Assembly: GCA_965242915.1 (NCBI GenBank)
Contig: CBDETN010000024.1
Location: 62,001 to 126,000, forward strand
Direction: 5' to 3'
DNA length: 64,000 nt
Source: CAJXII01 sp965242915
GTDB lineage: Bacteria > Campylobacterota > Campylobacteria > Campylobacterales > Arcobacteraceae
In this document: positions 1 through 8,059 of the stretch, one piece after another
Layout of the letters: every line of letters begins with the position of its first letter
How positions within the stretch are numbered: the stretch's first letter is position 1
Notes under the pieces: generated by a model
Databases searched by the model: none
Told to the model about the DNA's origin: nothing
Seen by the model: the letters and a program-made list of their open reading frames with translations, nothing else
Program-made: the position numbers and the translations under genes

Positions 1-582
1 TTTTATGACAATCCTGCTATTGGTACAGAATATCATCAAAAAGATAAATTATATAAATATTTAGATAATAATGGTTTGGTAAAACGAAATGGTAAATGTT
101 TAAAATTAATAAAAAAAGAAAATTATTATATTTGTGCAAAAGGTAAAAAAGAGATAGTCTACCTAAACTACTGCAACAACAAATACAACAATCTGCCAAC
201 CACTCACAAGAACTATAAAAATTCTTGTAAATATACAGACACTATTATCAAAAAATATAATCTTAAAAATGTTATTAAGGTGCCTAGGAGTCCGTATGGA
301 TTTTATATAAGTACTTTTGATAAGAATTATAATCATAAAATATCAAAAATATTTTATATTTCATTAAATTTTGATAAATTATTTAGTCGGAAAACAAACG
401 AAATATTAGCGATACAAAAACACTATTCTTACGGTGGAGGCTGGTATATTAATGTAGCTAGAAAATATGGTCTAAATATAAAAGGTAGTGGTTGCCCCAA
501 AGAAATAGGAACAAAAGAACTACAAGAAACAATAATCCCAAACCCATATAAACAAAATAATAAAACAACAAAAGGAAAATAA
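1..582 (+). CDS. Partial putative lipase-immunity protein (cassette 1)
   Basis: The reading frame is open from base 1, so the gene starts upstream of the window; a TTG at 76 is internal, not the start. Its C-terminal half closely matches the protein at 9548-10339: both share a stretch around CNNKYNNLPTTHKNYKNSC and a KVPRSPY motif. Both genes sit 1 bp before a near-identical lipase-RTX gene, so protein and lipase travel together. The intact copy has two N-terminal membrane segments, and I infer the same here. The likely role is a membrane-anchored immunity or binding partner that protects the producer from the lipase payload, by analogy to FrpD encoded upstream of FrpC in Neisseria. The role is inferred; the homology to the second copy is directly visible. 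Confidence 0.72.
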   Translation, partial: FYDNPAIGTEYHQKDKLYKYLDNNGLVKRNGKCLKLIKKENYYICAKGKKEIVYLNYCNNKYNNLPTTHKNYKNSCKYTDTIIKKYNLKNVIKVPRSPYGFYISTFDKNYNHKISKIFYISLNFDKLFSRKTNEILAIQKHYSYGGGWYINVARKYGLNIKGSGCPKEIGTKELQETIIPNPYKQNNKTTKGK

Positions 583-583
583 A

Positions 584-2239
584 ATGTCAGAAATAAAAAC
601 AGCATTGGATAATGCAATAAAAGCAAATGTAAGTTATGGTGATTTATCACGATCAATGAATGATAATCCAAATTTATATATTAAAGAATTAACAAGAACG
701 GATAGCGATGGTGAGATAAAAATAACCCTTGAACAAGCCAAAGCCTTCGCAGGAGTAACAGAACAAAGAGATGAAAACAATCAAATAGTAAGAGATCCGA
801 AAACAAAAGAGATTCAGTATGTGTTTGAAACCAAAGATAAACTTGATAGTGATGGTAATAAGATAGAAAATCCAATTACAGGAAAAACTGTACAAGAACG
901 CTCAAAAGGCTACTCAATCCAAGCATCATCAGGTGATTACAATATAGGAAATCTTAGTGGATTTGATGCTGTACTTCTAAAAAACAATGAAACTGGAGAA
1001 TTAACTCTTTCTATAAGAGGAACATCTAGTCTTATGGATATTATTGCTGATGCACAATTAGGTAAAGATGGTACTGCTTATTTTCAAGAAATATCAATGA
1101 ATAATTTTTATGATAAATTAATTGAAGAAGGAGTTGTAACTTCATCAGATAAATTAACTGTTACAGGTCATTCACTTGGTGGATTTTTGGCTCAAAAATT
1201 TACAATTGACCATCCTGATGTAGTTGACCATACATATACCTATAATGCCCCAGGTATTGGTGGACTTGCTTCTGAAATTTTACAATTATTAGGTGTTTTA
1301 CCAGAAAATATACCCCATGACAAGATTACAAACATAACTACAGATGGATTTATTTCTTTATTTGAAGATTTGGGGATAAATATAGGTAGTAAAGATGTTG
1401 AAATCGGTGGTGGAAATAGTCACTTAATATTAACAATAGTATCAATCCTGCAATCAGCATTAGATGGTGGAATACTTACTTTTAATGACTTGCAAAAATA
1501 TTTACAAAACAAAGGACATCTAACAATCCAAGAAAGAACAAACCTAGCCCAAATGATAAATGCAGGTGGATTACCATGGAATTACAACTCCCAACAAGCC
1601 CAGCAAATAATAATAGACCCGCTAGCCCTAGACCTAAATCACAACGGAAAAATAGATACCACAAATGCAAATAGTTCAAATACATTATTTGATATGGATA
1701 ACAATGGTATGTCTGAGATAACTGGATGGATAGATAAAGAAGATGGACTGCTAGTATATGATAAAAACAACAATGGAAAAATAGATAATATAAATGAACT
1801 ATTTGGAAATGAAAACAAAGATGGATACCGTGAGTTAAGAGAACTTATAAACTCAAATGATGATAATGTAATAGATAAAAATGATACAAAATTTAAAGAC
1901 TTAAAAATATGGCAAGATTTAAATGGTGACGGTATCTCACAATCAAATGAATTAAAAACATTAGATGAGTTAAATATAACTTCAATAAACCTAAACAGTA
2001 AAAACACAAACATAGATGATAATGGAAACAATATATTTAAAACTTCAACATTTACACAAAACGGACAAGAATATTTAAGCGGTGATGTAAACTTTGCAGT
2101 TGATAAAAGATTTACAGATTTTAGGGGTGATTATAACTTAAGTGTAGATGCTTTGTTTTTACCTTGGCTTCGTGGGTATGGAGATGTAAAAGATGCACAT
2201 ATAGCTTATAGTATGGATGAAGAAAGGAAAGTAGCATAA
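584..2239 (+). CDS. Truncated lipase-SPM RTX toxin (cassette 1)
   Basis: The 551-aa protein has a class 3 lipase/alpha-beta hydrolase domain (residues ~1-330) with the nucleophile elbow GHSLGG (Ser197). A YNSQQAQQI linker follows, then a Ca-loop domain beginning at Asp345-Pro346 with EF-hand-like loops such as DLNHNGKID and DKNNNGKID. The domain resembles the self-processing module of FrpC-type RTX proteins. It stops shortly after SMDEE with a foreign tail ending KVA; the corresponding full-length gene at 10341 continues for over 2000 residues. It lacks all RTX nonapeptide repeats and the C-terminal type I secretion signal, so it is probably a silent or unsecreted cassette. The lipase part is nearly identical to that of the full-length gene apart from residues ~20-115, where the two differ. 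Start supported by AAAGGAAA upstream. Confidence 0.85.
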   Translation: MSEIKTALDNAIKANVSYGDLSRSMNDNPNLYIKELTRTDSDGEIKITLEQAKAFAGVTEQRDENNQIVRDPKTKEIQYVFETKDKLDSDGNKIENPITGKTVQERSKGYSIQASSGDYNIGNLSGFDAVLLKNNETGELTLSIRGTSSLMDIIADAQLGKDGTAYFQEISMNNFYDKLIEEGVVTSSDKLTVTGHSLGGFLAQKFTIDHPDVVDHTYTYNAPGIGGLASEILQLLGVLPENIPHDKITNITTDGFISLFEDLGINIGSKDVEIGGGNSHLILTIVSILQSALDGGILTFNDLQKYLQNKGHLTIQERTNLAQMINAGGLPWNYNSQQAQQIIIDPLALDLNHNGKIDTTNANSSNTLFDMDNNGMSEITGWIDKEDGLLVYDKNNNGKIDNINELFGNENKDGYRELRELINSNDDNVIDKNDTKFKDLKIWQDLNGDGISQSNELKTLDELNITSINLNSKNTNIDDNGNNIFKTSTFTQNGQEYLSGDVNFAVDKRFTDFRGDYNLSVDALFLPWLRGYGDVKDAHIAYSMDEERKVA

Positions 2240-2277
2240 ATTTTAATATTTATAAAAACTGTGACGCTAACTGTGAC
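2228..2277 (+). repeat. Cassette boundary element, copy 1
   Basis: A 50-bp stretch that supplies the last codons and stop of cassette 1 and ends in two direct copies of AACTGTGAC (2257-2265 and 2269-2277, period 12). The same 50 bp recur with few differences at 9443-9492 after cassette 4, and the distal half recurs after cassette 2. It lies between a toxin stop and the next immunity gene. It could be leftover 3' DNA of an ancestral cassette, a regulator site or a recombination site. Confidence 0.6.
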
Positions 2278-2312
2278 ATAAATTTGATAAGATTAAAAAA
2301 AGGAGCAACCTA

Positions 2313-2909
2313 ATGAGGAAAATAATTATTATACTTACTTTAGTAATAATTTTTAGCTATGGTATATTATTTGTATCTGGACTTGTTTTTGATGGATACA
2401 ATGATTCAGAAAAAAAAATCAAAGTATTGTTATTTGATGGAATTAGATACGATATTTATAATTTACAAAAATTAAATGGAAAAATGATTAAATATTATAA
2501 ATCTGGTAAAATTAAATTTATAGAAGAAGTTCAAAATGGCAGAAGAGAAGGTAAACGAATTTTGTATTATAAAAGTGGTTTAGTTGAAGCAGTTGTAAGT
2601 TTCAGAAATGATATTCTTGATGGTTCAATACTTGGGAAATATGAAAATGGTCAAATTGCGGGCAAAGGAATTTATAGAAATGGTAAAAAAGATGGGTTAT
2701 TTGAGAAATGGTATTTAAATGGAAATGAAAAAAGTAGAATTTACTTTGTAGATGACAAACCAAGAAATATATTTAAATGGTATTTAAATGGTATATTGGA
2801 AATAAATGGAAGCTATATAAATGGTAAAAAAGATTATTTGTATCAACGATTTGATAAAAAAGGAAATTTGATTGAACTTAGTAAATTTCGTGATGGAAAA
2901 AAAATATAA
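2313..2909 (+). CDS. YwqK/MORN_2-repeat putative immunity protein (cassette 2)
   Basis: The 198-aa protein has an N-terminal hydrophobic segment (residues ~3-25; signal anchor or signal peptide). It is followed by about five repeats of the type KYYKSGKI, RILYYKSGLVEA, KYENGQIAGKG, KWYLNGNEKS and KWYLNGILEINGSYINGKK. This is the MORN_2/YwqK repeat pattern, a family often annotated as an antitoxin of toxin-antitoxin pairs. It has a strong ribosome site (AAAAAAGGAGC) and lies 12 bp before the cassette 2 toxin gene. I infer it neutralises that toxin in the periplasm or at the membrane. The repeat family is fairly clear; the partner assignment rests on position. Confidence 0.72.
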   Translation: MRKIIIILTLVIIFSYGILFVSGLVFDGYNDSEKKIKVLLFDGIRYDIYNLQKLNGKMIKYYKSGKIKFIEEVQNGRREGKRILYYKSGLVEAVVSFRNDILDGSILGKYENGQIAGKGIYRNGKKDGLFEKWYLNGNEKSRIYFVDDKPRNIFKWYLNGILEINGSYINGKKDYLYQRFDKKGNLIELSKFRDGKKI

Positions 2910-2921
2910 TAGGAGTTAAAA

Positions 2922-4328
2922 ATGGAAAATGATAATAATGCTACGATAGAAAATTCTTTAATTAGAATTTGGGAAGAATTTGATTTAAAGGATGCTATAA
3001 AGAATGCCATAAAAGATAAAGTAAAAGAAAATTTAGAAAATACACCAGGAGGAGATATTCTTTCAGATGAACATGCAGATATGGCAGTTGATTATATTTT
3101 TGGTGATGATAATAATTTAACTTATGATAATAAAAATTTATCATTAGAAGATTTTATGAAAGAAACTTTGAAAGAACATTTTAATGATAGTGCAAAAAAT
3201 GGAATGGATGAGCTTGGTATTGATTTTTTACCAGACAATTGGCTAGAAAAAGGGGCAGAAAATCTTGCAAATCAAACTTTAGATGCAATAAAAGAAGTGT
3301 GGAATGATTTATCCGATAAAATAGACGAACTAACGTCCAAACAAGATCAGCTATACAATAATTGGGACAAATTAACCCCAGAACAAAAAGCAGAATCTAT
3401 CAAAAATGGTTATGGTCCAGAATCATTTCAAAGAAGTACTTCAGCTAATTCATCTATACTAAACTACAACTCCCAACAAGCCCAAAGAATAATAAGAAGA
3501 TATGATCCGCTAGCCCTAGACCTAAATCACAACGGAAAAATAGATACCACAAATGCAAACACATCAAGTGCTTTCTTTGATATGGATAACAATGGTATGT
3601 CTGAGATAACAGGATGGATAGATAAAGAAGATGGACTGCTAGTATATGATAAAAATAACAATGGAAAAATAGATAATATAAATGAACTATTTGGAAATGA
3701 AAACAAAGATGGATACCGTGAGCTAAGAGAACTTATAAATTCAAATGGTGATAATGTAATAGATAAAAATGATACAAAATTTAAAGACTTAAAAATATGG
3801 CAAGATTTAAATGGTGACGGTATCTCACAATCAAATGAATTAAAAACATTAGATGAGTTAAATATAACTTCAATAAACCTAAACAGTAAAAACACAAACA
3901 TAGATGATAATGGAAACAATATATTTAAAACTTCAACATTTACACAAAACGGACAAGAATATTTAAGCGGTGATGTAAACTTTGCAGTTGATAAAAGATT
4001 TACAGATTTTAGGGGTGATTATAGCTTGAGTGTAGATGCTTTGTTTTTACCTTGGCTTCGTGGGTATGGAGATGTAAAAGATGCACATATAGCATATAGT
4101 ATGGATGAAGAGTTTAAAGAGTTTACAAAAACATTGGTAAATGATGAACAAAAAGCATACAATGAATTTGATACATATTTGAAGAAATGGAGTGGCTTGG
4201 ATAAAGTACATAGTGCTAATGGTATCACAAGAGATACTTTAACAATGGATGATAAAGCATATTACTCTGTAAATCAGGATAGGTTTATTGGATATAAAAA
4301 AAACAGCATAAATTATGAAATTTATTAA
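2922..4328 (+). CDS. Truncated SPM RTX toxin with unknown helical N-terminus (cassette 2)
   Basis: The N-terminal ~175 residues are charged and apparently helical and match no family I recognise. The linker YNSQQAQ and an RRY-Asp195-Pro196 junction follow, then the shared Ca-loop domain. Near the 3' end the sequence jumps from TMDDK directly to YYSVNQD: 63 residues net are missing compared with the full-length gene (its 12104-12296 region), and after NQD the frame leaves the homologous sequence and stops. RTX repeats and secretion signal are absent. This looks like a decayed or stored cassette. The ribosome site AGGAG lies 8 bp upstream. The toxin nature of the N-terminus is inferred from the equivalent position of the lipase in the sister genes. 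Confidence 0.75.
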   Translation: MENDNNATIENSLIRIWEEFDLKDAIKNAIKDKVKENLENTPGGDILSDEHADMAVDYIFGDDNNLTYDNKNLSLEDFMKETLKEHFNDSAKNGMDELGIDFLPDNWLEKGAENLANQTLDAIKEVWNDLSDKIDELTSKQDQLYNNWDKLTPEQKAESIKNGYGPESFQRSTSANSSILNYNSQQAQRIIRRYDPLALDLNHNGKIDTTNANTSSAFFDMDNNGMSEITGWIDKEDGLLVYDKNNNGKIDNINELFGNENKDGYRELRELINSNGDNVIDKNDTKFKDLKIWQDLNGDGISQSNELKTLDELNITSINLNSKNTNIDDNGNNIFKTSTFTQNGQEYLSGDVNFAVDKRFTDFRGDYSLSVDALFLPWLRGYGDVKDAHIAYSMDEEFKEFTKTLVNDEQKAYNEFDTYLKKWSGLDKVHSANGITRDTLTMDDKAYYSVNQDRFIGYKKNSINYEIY

Positions 4329-4329
4329 T

Positions 4330-4356
4330 TTTGTGACACTAACTGTGACGCAGTTA
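4330..4356 (+). repeat. Cassette boundary element, copy 2 (short form)
   Basis: Directly after the cassette 2 stop is TGTGACACTAACTGTGACG, matching the distal half of the elements at 2228-2277 and 9443-9492. The run AACTG-TGACG-CAGTT (4341-4355) is also an inverted repeat with 5-bp arms. Function unknown. Confidence 0.5.
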
Positions 4357-4384
4357 AGATAGAACATAAAAAAGGAGCATTATT

Positions 4385-4492
4385 ATGAAAATAATATTAA
4401 TTTTTTCAAATTTAGAACCAAAAGCTTTACACTTTGGTATAACCGTAGAAAGTGAACTGGAAACAGATGATTTTATTGGTAAGGTGGCATGA
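4385..4492 (+). CDS. Small ORF between cassettes 2 and 3
   Basis: A 35-codon frame with a good ribosome site (AAAAAAGGAGC, 9 bp upstream). It ends in GKVA, like the KVA, MVA and KAA tails of the truncated toxin genes. The next immunity gene starts 1 bp after its stop, so it may couple translation to that gene or be a remnant of an older cassette. I do not recognise the peptide. Confidence 0.35.
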   Translation: MKIILIFSNLEPKALHFGITVESELETDDFIGKVA

Positions 4493-4493
4493 T

Positions 4494-5024
4494 ATGTATT
4501 TTATTATATATGCAGTTATTGGATTAGTAGTTTATTTTTTTATTATTAAGGCTATAGTTAATTTTTTCAAAACAAAATTAAAAGAGGATTATATCTTTAC
4601 GATAAATAAAAAATATTTTGTAAATATTGCAAGAATAGTTTTGCTATCACTTCCTTTTTATTTAATTGCTATGTTTTATACTGCACTTATGCAGGAGGGT
4701 AATCTTCAACGATTACCAAAAGACACAGCAGATGTTAATCTAAGTCTTGCTTGTAGAAAGTCTACACAAGTAGAAAGAATTAAAAGAGGTATGTCTCATA
4801 CTTCTGTATTGATTGGCAATGGTTATGATGAATTTGGAAACCGTTGGTTATTAGAAATCACTCCTATTTTAACAACACCTATTAGTGTTTTGGACAACAA
4901 AGATTGCCTTCAAGTAATTATGAAAAAAATGACAAACTATGATGGAAAGGCTAAATATATTATTTATACGGAAGAAGCTGGAAAAGAAAAAGCAGTTTTT
5001 ACAATCCAAAAAGAATCAAACTAA
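4494..5024 (+). CDS. Putative membrane immunity protein (cassette 3)
   Basis: A 176-aa protein with two N-terminal membrane segments (residues ~1-22 and ~38-64) and a soluble C-terminal domain of ~110 residues, probably periplasmic, containing two cysteines (in LACRKS and NKDCLQ). An in-frame GTG at 4452 would add 14 residues that overlap the small ORF. I prefer the ATG at 4494, because it immediately follows that ORF's stop and begins the first hydrophobic segment. The gene lies 19 bp before the cassette 3 toxin, with an AAAGGAG ribosome site between them. No family recognised. The immunity role is inferred from position and membrane topology shared with the other cassettes. Confidence 0.65.
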   Translation: MYFIIYAVIGLVVYFFIIKAIVNFFKTKLKEDYIFTINKKYFVNIARIVLLSLPFYLIAMFYTALMQEGNLQRLPKDTADVNLSLACRKSTQVERIKRGMSHTSVLIGNGYDEFGNRWLLEITPILTTPISVLDNKDCLQVIMKKMTNYDGKAKYIIYTEEAGKEKAVFTIQKESN

Positions 5025-5043
5025 AAATTAAAAGGAGAAAATT

Positions 5044-6852
5044 ATGGCAAAAGTAACAGTTTATGTGGATCCGACAGGAGCTGGTGGAGCAGGACATGCG
5101 TTTATTGCATTAACAGATGATAATGGCAATATCTCTTATTGGGGTTATTATTCCGACACAAATGATATAGTTGGCAACTTAGATATGGTTTATGATGATG
5201 GCGTTGTTTTGGATGAAACAACTAGATATGAATGGGATGAACGATATAAAAATGCAATTCCAATTGCTTCTGAACCTATCTCTACAGATCAATACAATGA
5301 TATAAATAACTATATTCAAGATAGAATTGAAAATCCAGGAGATTATTTTTTAGCTGGAGAGATAGGAGAACAAACTGATAATTGTGCAACATTTATAGGT
5401 GATGTTTTGGATGCTGGGGGAATAGATAATGGATTTGGAAATGTTCCAAATTGGTTTGAAGATGATAAAAAGTTTTATGATATGTACGGAGATAATTATG
5501 ATGGGATAGGGAGTGATAACCGAAGTACGATACCCTCTTTTGAATCCTACAACTCCCAACAATCCCAGCAAATAATAATAGATCCGCTAGCCCTAGACCT
5601 AAATCATAATGGAAAAATAGATACCACAAATGCAAACAGTTCAAAAGCATTTTTTGATATGGATAACAATGGTATGTCTGAGATAACAGGATGGATAGAT
5701 AAAGAAGATGGCTTATTGGTATATGATAAAAACAACAATGGAAAGATAGATAATATAAATGAACTATTTGGAAATGAAAACAAAGATGGATACCGTGAGC
5801 TAAGAGAACTTATAAATTCAAATGGTGATAATGTAATAGATAAAAATGATACAAAATTTAAAGACTTAAAAATATGGCAAGATTTAAATGGTGACGGTAT
5901 CTCGCAAAACAATGAATTAAAAACATTAGATGAGTTAAATATAACTTCAATAAACCTAAACAGTAAAAACACAAACATAGATGATAATGGAAACAATATA
6001 TTTAAAACTTCAACATTTACACAAAACGGACAAGAGTATCTAAGCGGTGATGTAAACTTTGCAGTTGATAAAAGATTTACAGATTTTAGGGGTGATTATA
6101 CTTTGAGTGTAGATGCTTTGTTTTTACCTTGGCTTCGTGGTTATGGAAATGTAAAAGATGCACATATAGCTTATAGTATGGATGAAGAGTTTAAAGAGTT
6201 TACGAAAACATTGGTTGGTGATGACGAGAAAGCATACAATGAATTTGATACATATTTGAAGAAATGGAGTGGCTTAGATAAAGTACATAGTGCTAATGGT
6301 ATCACAAGAGATACTTTAACAATGGATGATAAAGTTTGGATAATGGAAACTTTAAGTGGTAAAGACTTTTTTAAATCTAGGATAGAAACAGCCTATTCAA
6401 ATAATAGAAATAGTTCAAATAGGTATGACACTGGATATATAGATGAACAATACAATAATCTAAAGACAAAGAACTACAGTATATTTGCTTCACAGTCATT
6501 TTATAAAGATGGTTTCAATGGAAGCTATTACTCTGTCAATCAAGATAAGATGGTGGTATATGATAAAGAACTTCTAAATAATTCTATAGTTGAGTTTATC
6601 AATTCATCTAGTAATATAAAAGATGCTATGGGATTTGTTTTTGCACTAGATAAACTCAAAAATGATTTAGATATAAATATAGCTGACCTTACAAACAATA
6701 TAACAAATAATAAAGAGATGATAGCCAATGTCTTGAATGATACTGCTAACTTATCAATATTTCAAAATAGTTTTAATGGTAGTTCGGGTGATGATATTGT
6801 GTTTGGGACTGATGGAGATGATAATATATATAACAAAAAGATGGTAGCTTAA
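5044..6852 (+). CDS. Truncated SPM RTX toxin with putative His/Cys papain-like N-terminus (cassette 3)
   Basis: The 602-aa protein has an N-terminal domain of ~165 residues with His18 in GAGHAFIAL and Cys114 in DNCATFIGD. The His-before-Cys order with those local contexts suggests a circularly permuted NlpC/P60 or LRAT-like papain fold, which in antibacterial effectors cuts peptidoglycan or acyl bonds. This is a pattern call, not proof. The shared linker and Asp180-Pro181 follow, then the Ca-loop domain and the longest conserved stretch of the truncated copies. It reaches the first RTX nonapeptides (GSSGDDIVFGTDGDD) before a foreign tail ending KKMVA. It lacks the RTX array and secretion signal. 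AAAGGAGA precedes the ATG. Confidence 0.75.
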   Translation: MAKVTVYVDPTGAGGAGHAFIALTDDNGNISYWGYYSDTNDIVGNLDMVYDDGVVLDETTRYEWDERYKNAIPIASEPISTDQYNDINNYIQDRIENPGDYFLAGEIGEQTDNCATFIGDVLDAGGIDNGFGNVPNWFEDDKKFYDMYGDNYDGIGSDNRSTIPSFESYNSQQSQQIIIDPLALDLNHNGKIDTTNANSSKAFFDMDNNGMSEITGWIDKEDGLLVYDKNNNGKIDNINELFGNENKDGYRELRELINSNGDNVIDKNDTKFKDLKIWQDLNGDGISQNNELKTLDELNITSINLNSKNTNIDDNGNNIFKTSTFTQNGQEYLSGDVNFAVDKRFTDFRGDYTLSVDALFLPWLRGYGNVKDAHIAYSMDEEFKEFTKTLVGDDEKAYNEFDTYLKKWSGLDKVHSANGITRDTLTMDDKVWIMETLSGKDFFKSRIETAYSNNRNSSNRYDTGYIDEQYNNLKTKNYSIFASQSFYKDGFNGSYYSVNQDKMVVYDKELLNNSIVEFINSSSNIKDAMGFVFALDKLKNDLDINIADLTNNITNNKEMIANVLNDTANLSIFQNSFNGSSGDDIVFGTDGDDNIYNKKMVA

Positions 6853-6901
6853 TGAAAAAATTAAAGACAGGTAATCAACTTATTAAAAAGAAGGTAATAT
6901 T

Positions 6902-8044
6902 ATGATAATTATAGAAAATATTTTTTATTTTATTTTAATTTTAACGATGGTTTTTTTATACGGATATATTGTAAAAATAATATATTTATATTTAAAACAA
7001 ATTATTAAAGAGAAAAAATTTAGTATTAAAAAAGAGATATTTAATATCGTTCCAAAAACTAATATACAAAAATTACTTTTTTTAGTATTTATACTTTTTA
7101 ATTTTTCTATGCATATGGCAAATAGAAGTGAATGGATAAATAAAAATACTGCCCATCATGATGCAAAAGAATATTTAGCTACCTATATTGATTTGCATTT
7201 TTATAAAAAAGTTTTAAATAACTTTTTTCATATTGATAATGCTATTTTTATACCACTAAATATTTTAACTGATCAGATTTATAAAAGAGGAATCTCTTAT
7301 CTTCCAAAAGAAGATGGTGAGATAGCTTTTTGGTATTATCATTTTTATGGATATTTTTATGTAAGAGGAAGTGGATATATGCCAAATATAAATCTCACAA
7401 AAAAAGTATTACCAAGTACACAAGAGCAAATCTATATTTTAGATAGTATGTATAAAGCTTGTGAAGATTTTGCAACAAAACCTATAAAAGATAAAAAAAT
7501 ATTTTTAGAGAAATATAAAGCTTTTTCATCGATGGGGAATTATTTTATTACTAAAAGGCTTTGGTATTTTGGGAATCATGTAAATGGTACTAGATATTCA
7601 AAATCAAAAAAGAATACAATATTTATGAAAAAAACAGAAAAACTTTTATATTGGGCTGTAAGATTTAAAAATGAATATAAAAAATACGATGATGTTAGAG
7701 AAGTTATTGATGTGGAAAATCCCATATTGTCTGTATCATATTATTTTATTATTTTATCATTATCTCAATCATTATTATTTTTAGAGAGTGATAATAATAA
7801 ATTTAATTGTAAAGATAAAATAGTTGATATATATCTTAAACATAGAGATGAATTGGTAAAAAAAGATAGTTCGCTATATAGATTAAGCAAACAACAAGAG
7901 CTTTTAGTAAAATCCTTTAATTATCATACATACGGAGCTTATGCAATGGCAATTATAATTAAAGATAGATGTAAAATAAAAGTAAGTTATGGTTATCCCT
8001 CAGATGAATGGATATTGAAAAATGTAAATTTTAACATAAAATAA
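6902..8044 (+). CDS. Putative membrane immunity protein (cassette 4)
   Basis: A 380-aa protein with two N-terminal membrane segments (residues ~5-30 and ~55-72) followed by a large domain of ~300 residues rich in Tyr, Lys and Phe, possibly mostly helical. No family recognised. A tiny 17-codon frame (6852-6905) overlaps its ATG and could provide translational coupling (AAGAAGG upstream). The gene ends 15 bp before the cassette 4 toxin. Its position and membrane anchoring match the other cassettes, so I infer it protects against the hydrophobic/LysM payload that follows. Base composition is extremely AT-rich even for this locus. Confidence 0.62.
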   Translation: MIIIENIFYFILILTMVFLYGYIVKIIYLYLKQIIKEKKFSIKKEIFNIVPKTNIQKLLFLVFILFNFSMHMANRSEWINKNTAHHDAKEYLATYIDLHFYKKVLNNFFHIDNAIFIPLNILTDQIYKRGISYLPKEDGEIAFWYYHFYGYFYVRGSGYMPNINLTKKVLPSTQEQIYILDSMYKACEDFATKPIKDKKIFLEKYKAFSSMGNYFITKRLWYFGNHVNGTRYSKSKKNTIFMKKTEKLLYWAVRFKNEYKKYDDVREVIDVENPILSVSYYFIILSLSQSLLFLESDNNKFNCKDKIVDIYLKHRDELVKKDSSLYRLSKQQELLVKSFNYHTYGAYAMAIIIKDRCKIKVSYGYPSDEWILKNVNFNIK

Positions 8045-8059
8045 AAATAGGAGAATAAA

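Noticed and set aside
2235..2300. Boundary elements as attC-like integron sites
   Set aside because: They show direct, not imperfect inverted, repeats, and no integron integrase is seen in the window.
6852..6905. 17-codon ORF between cassette 3 and the next immunity gene
   Set aside because: Too short to support as a gene; mentioned only as possible translational coupling.
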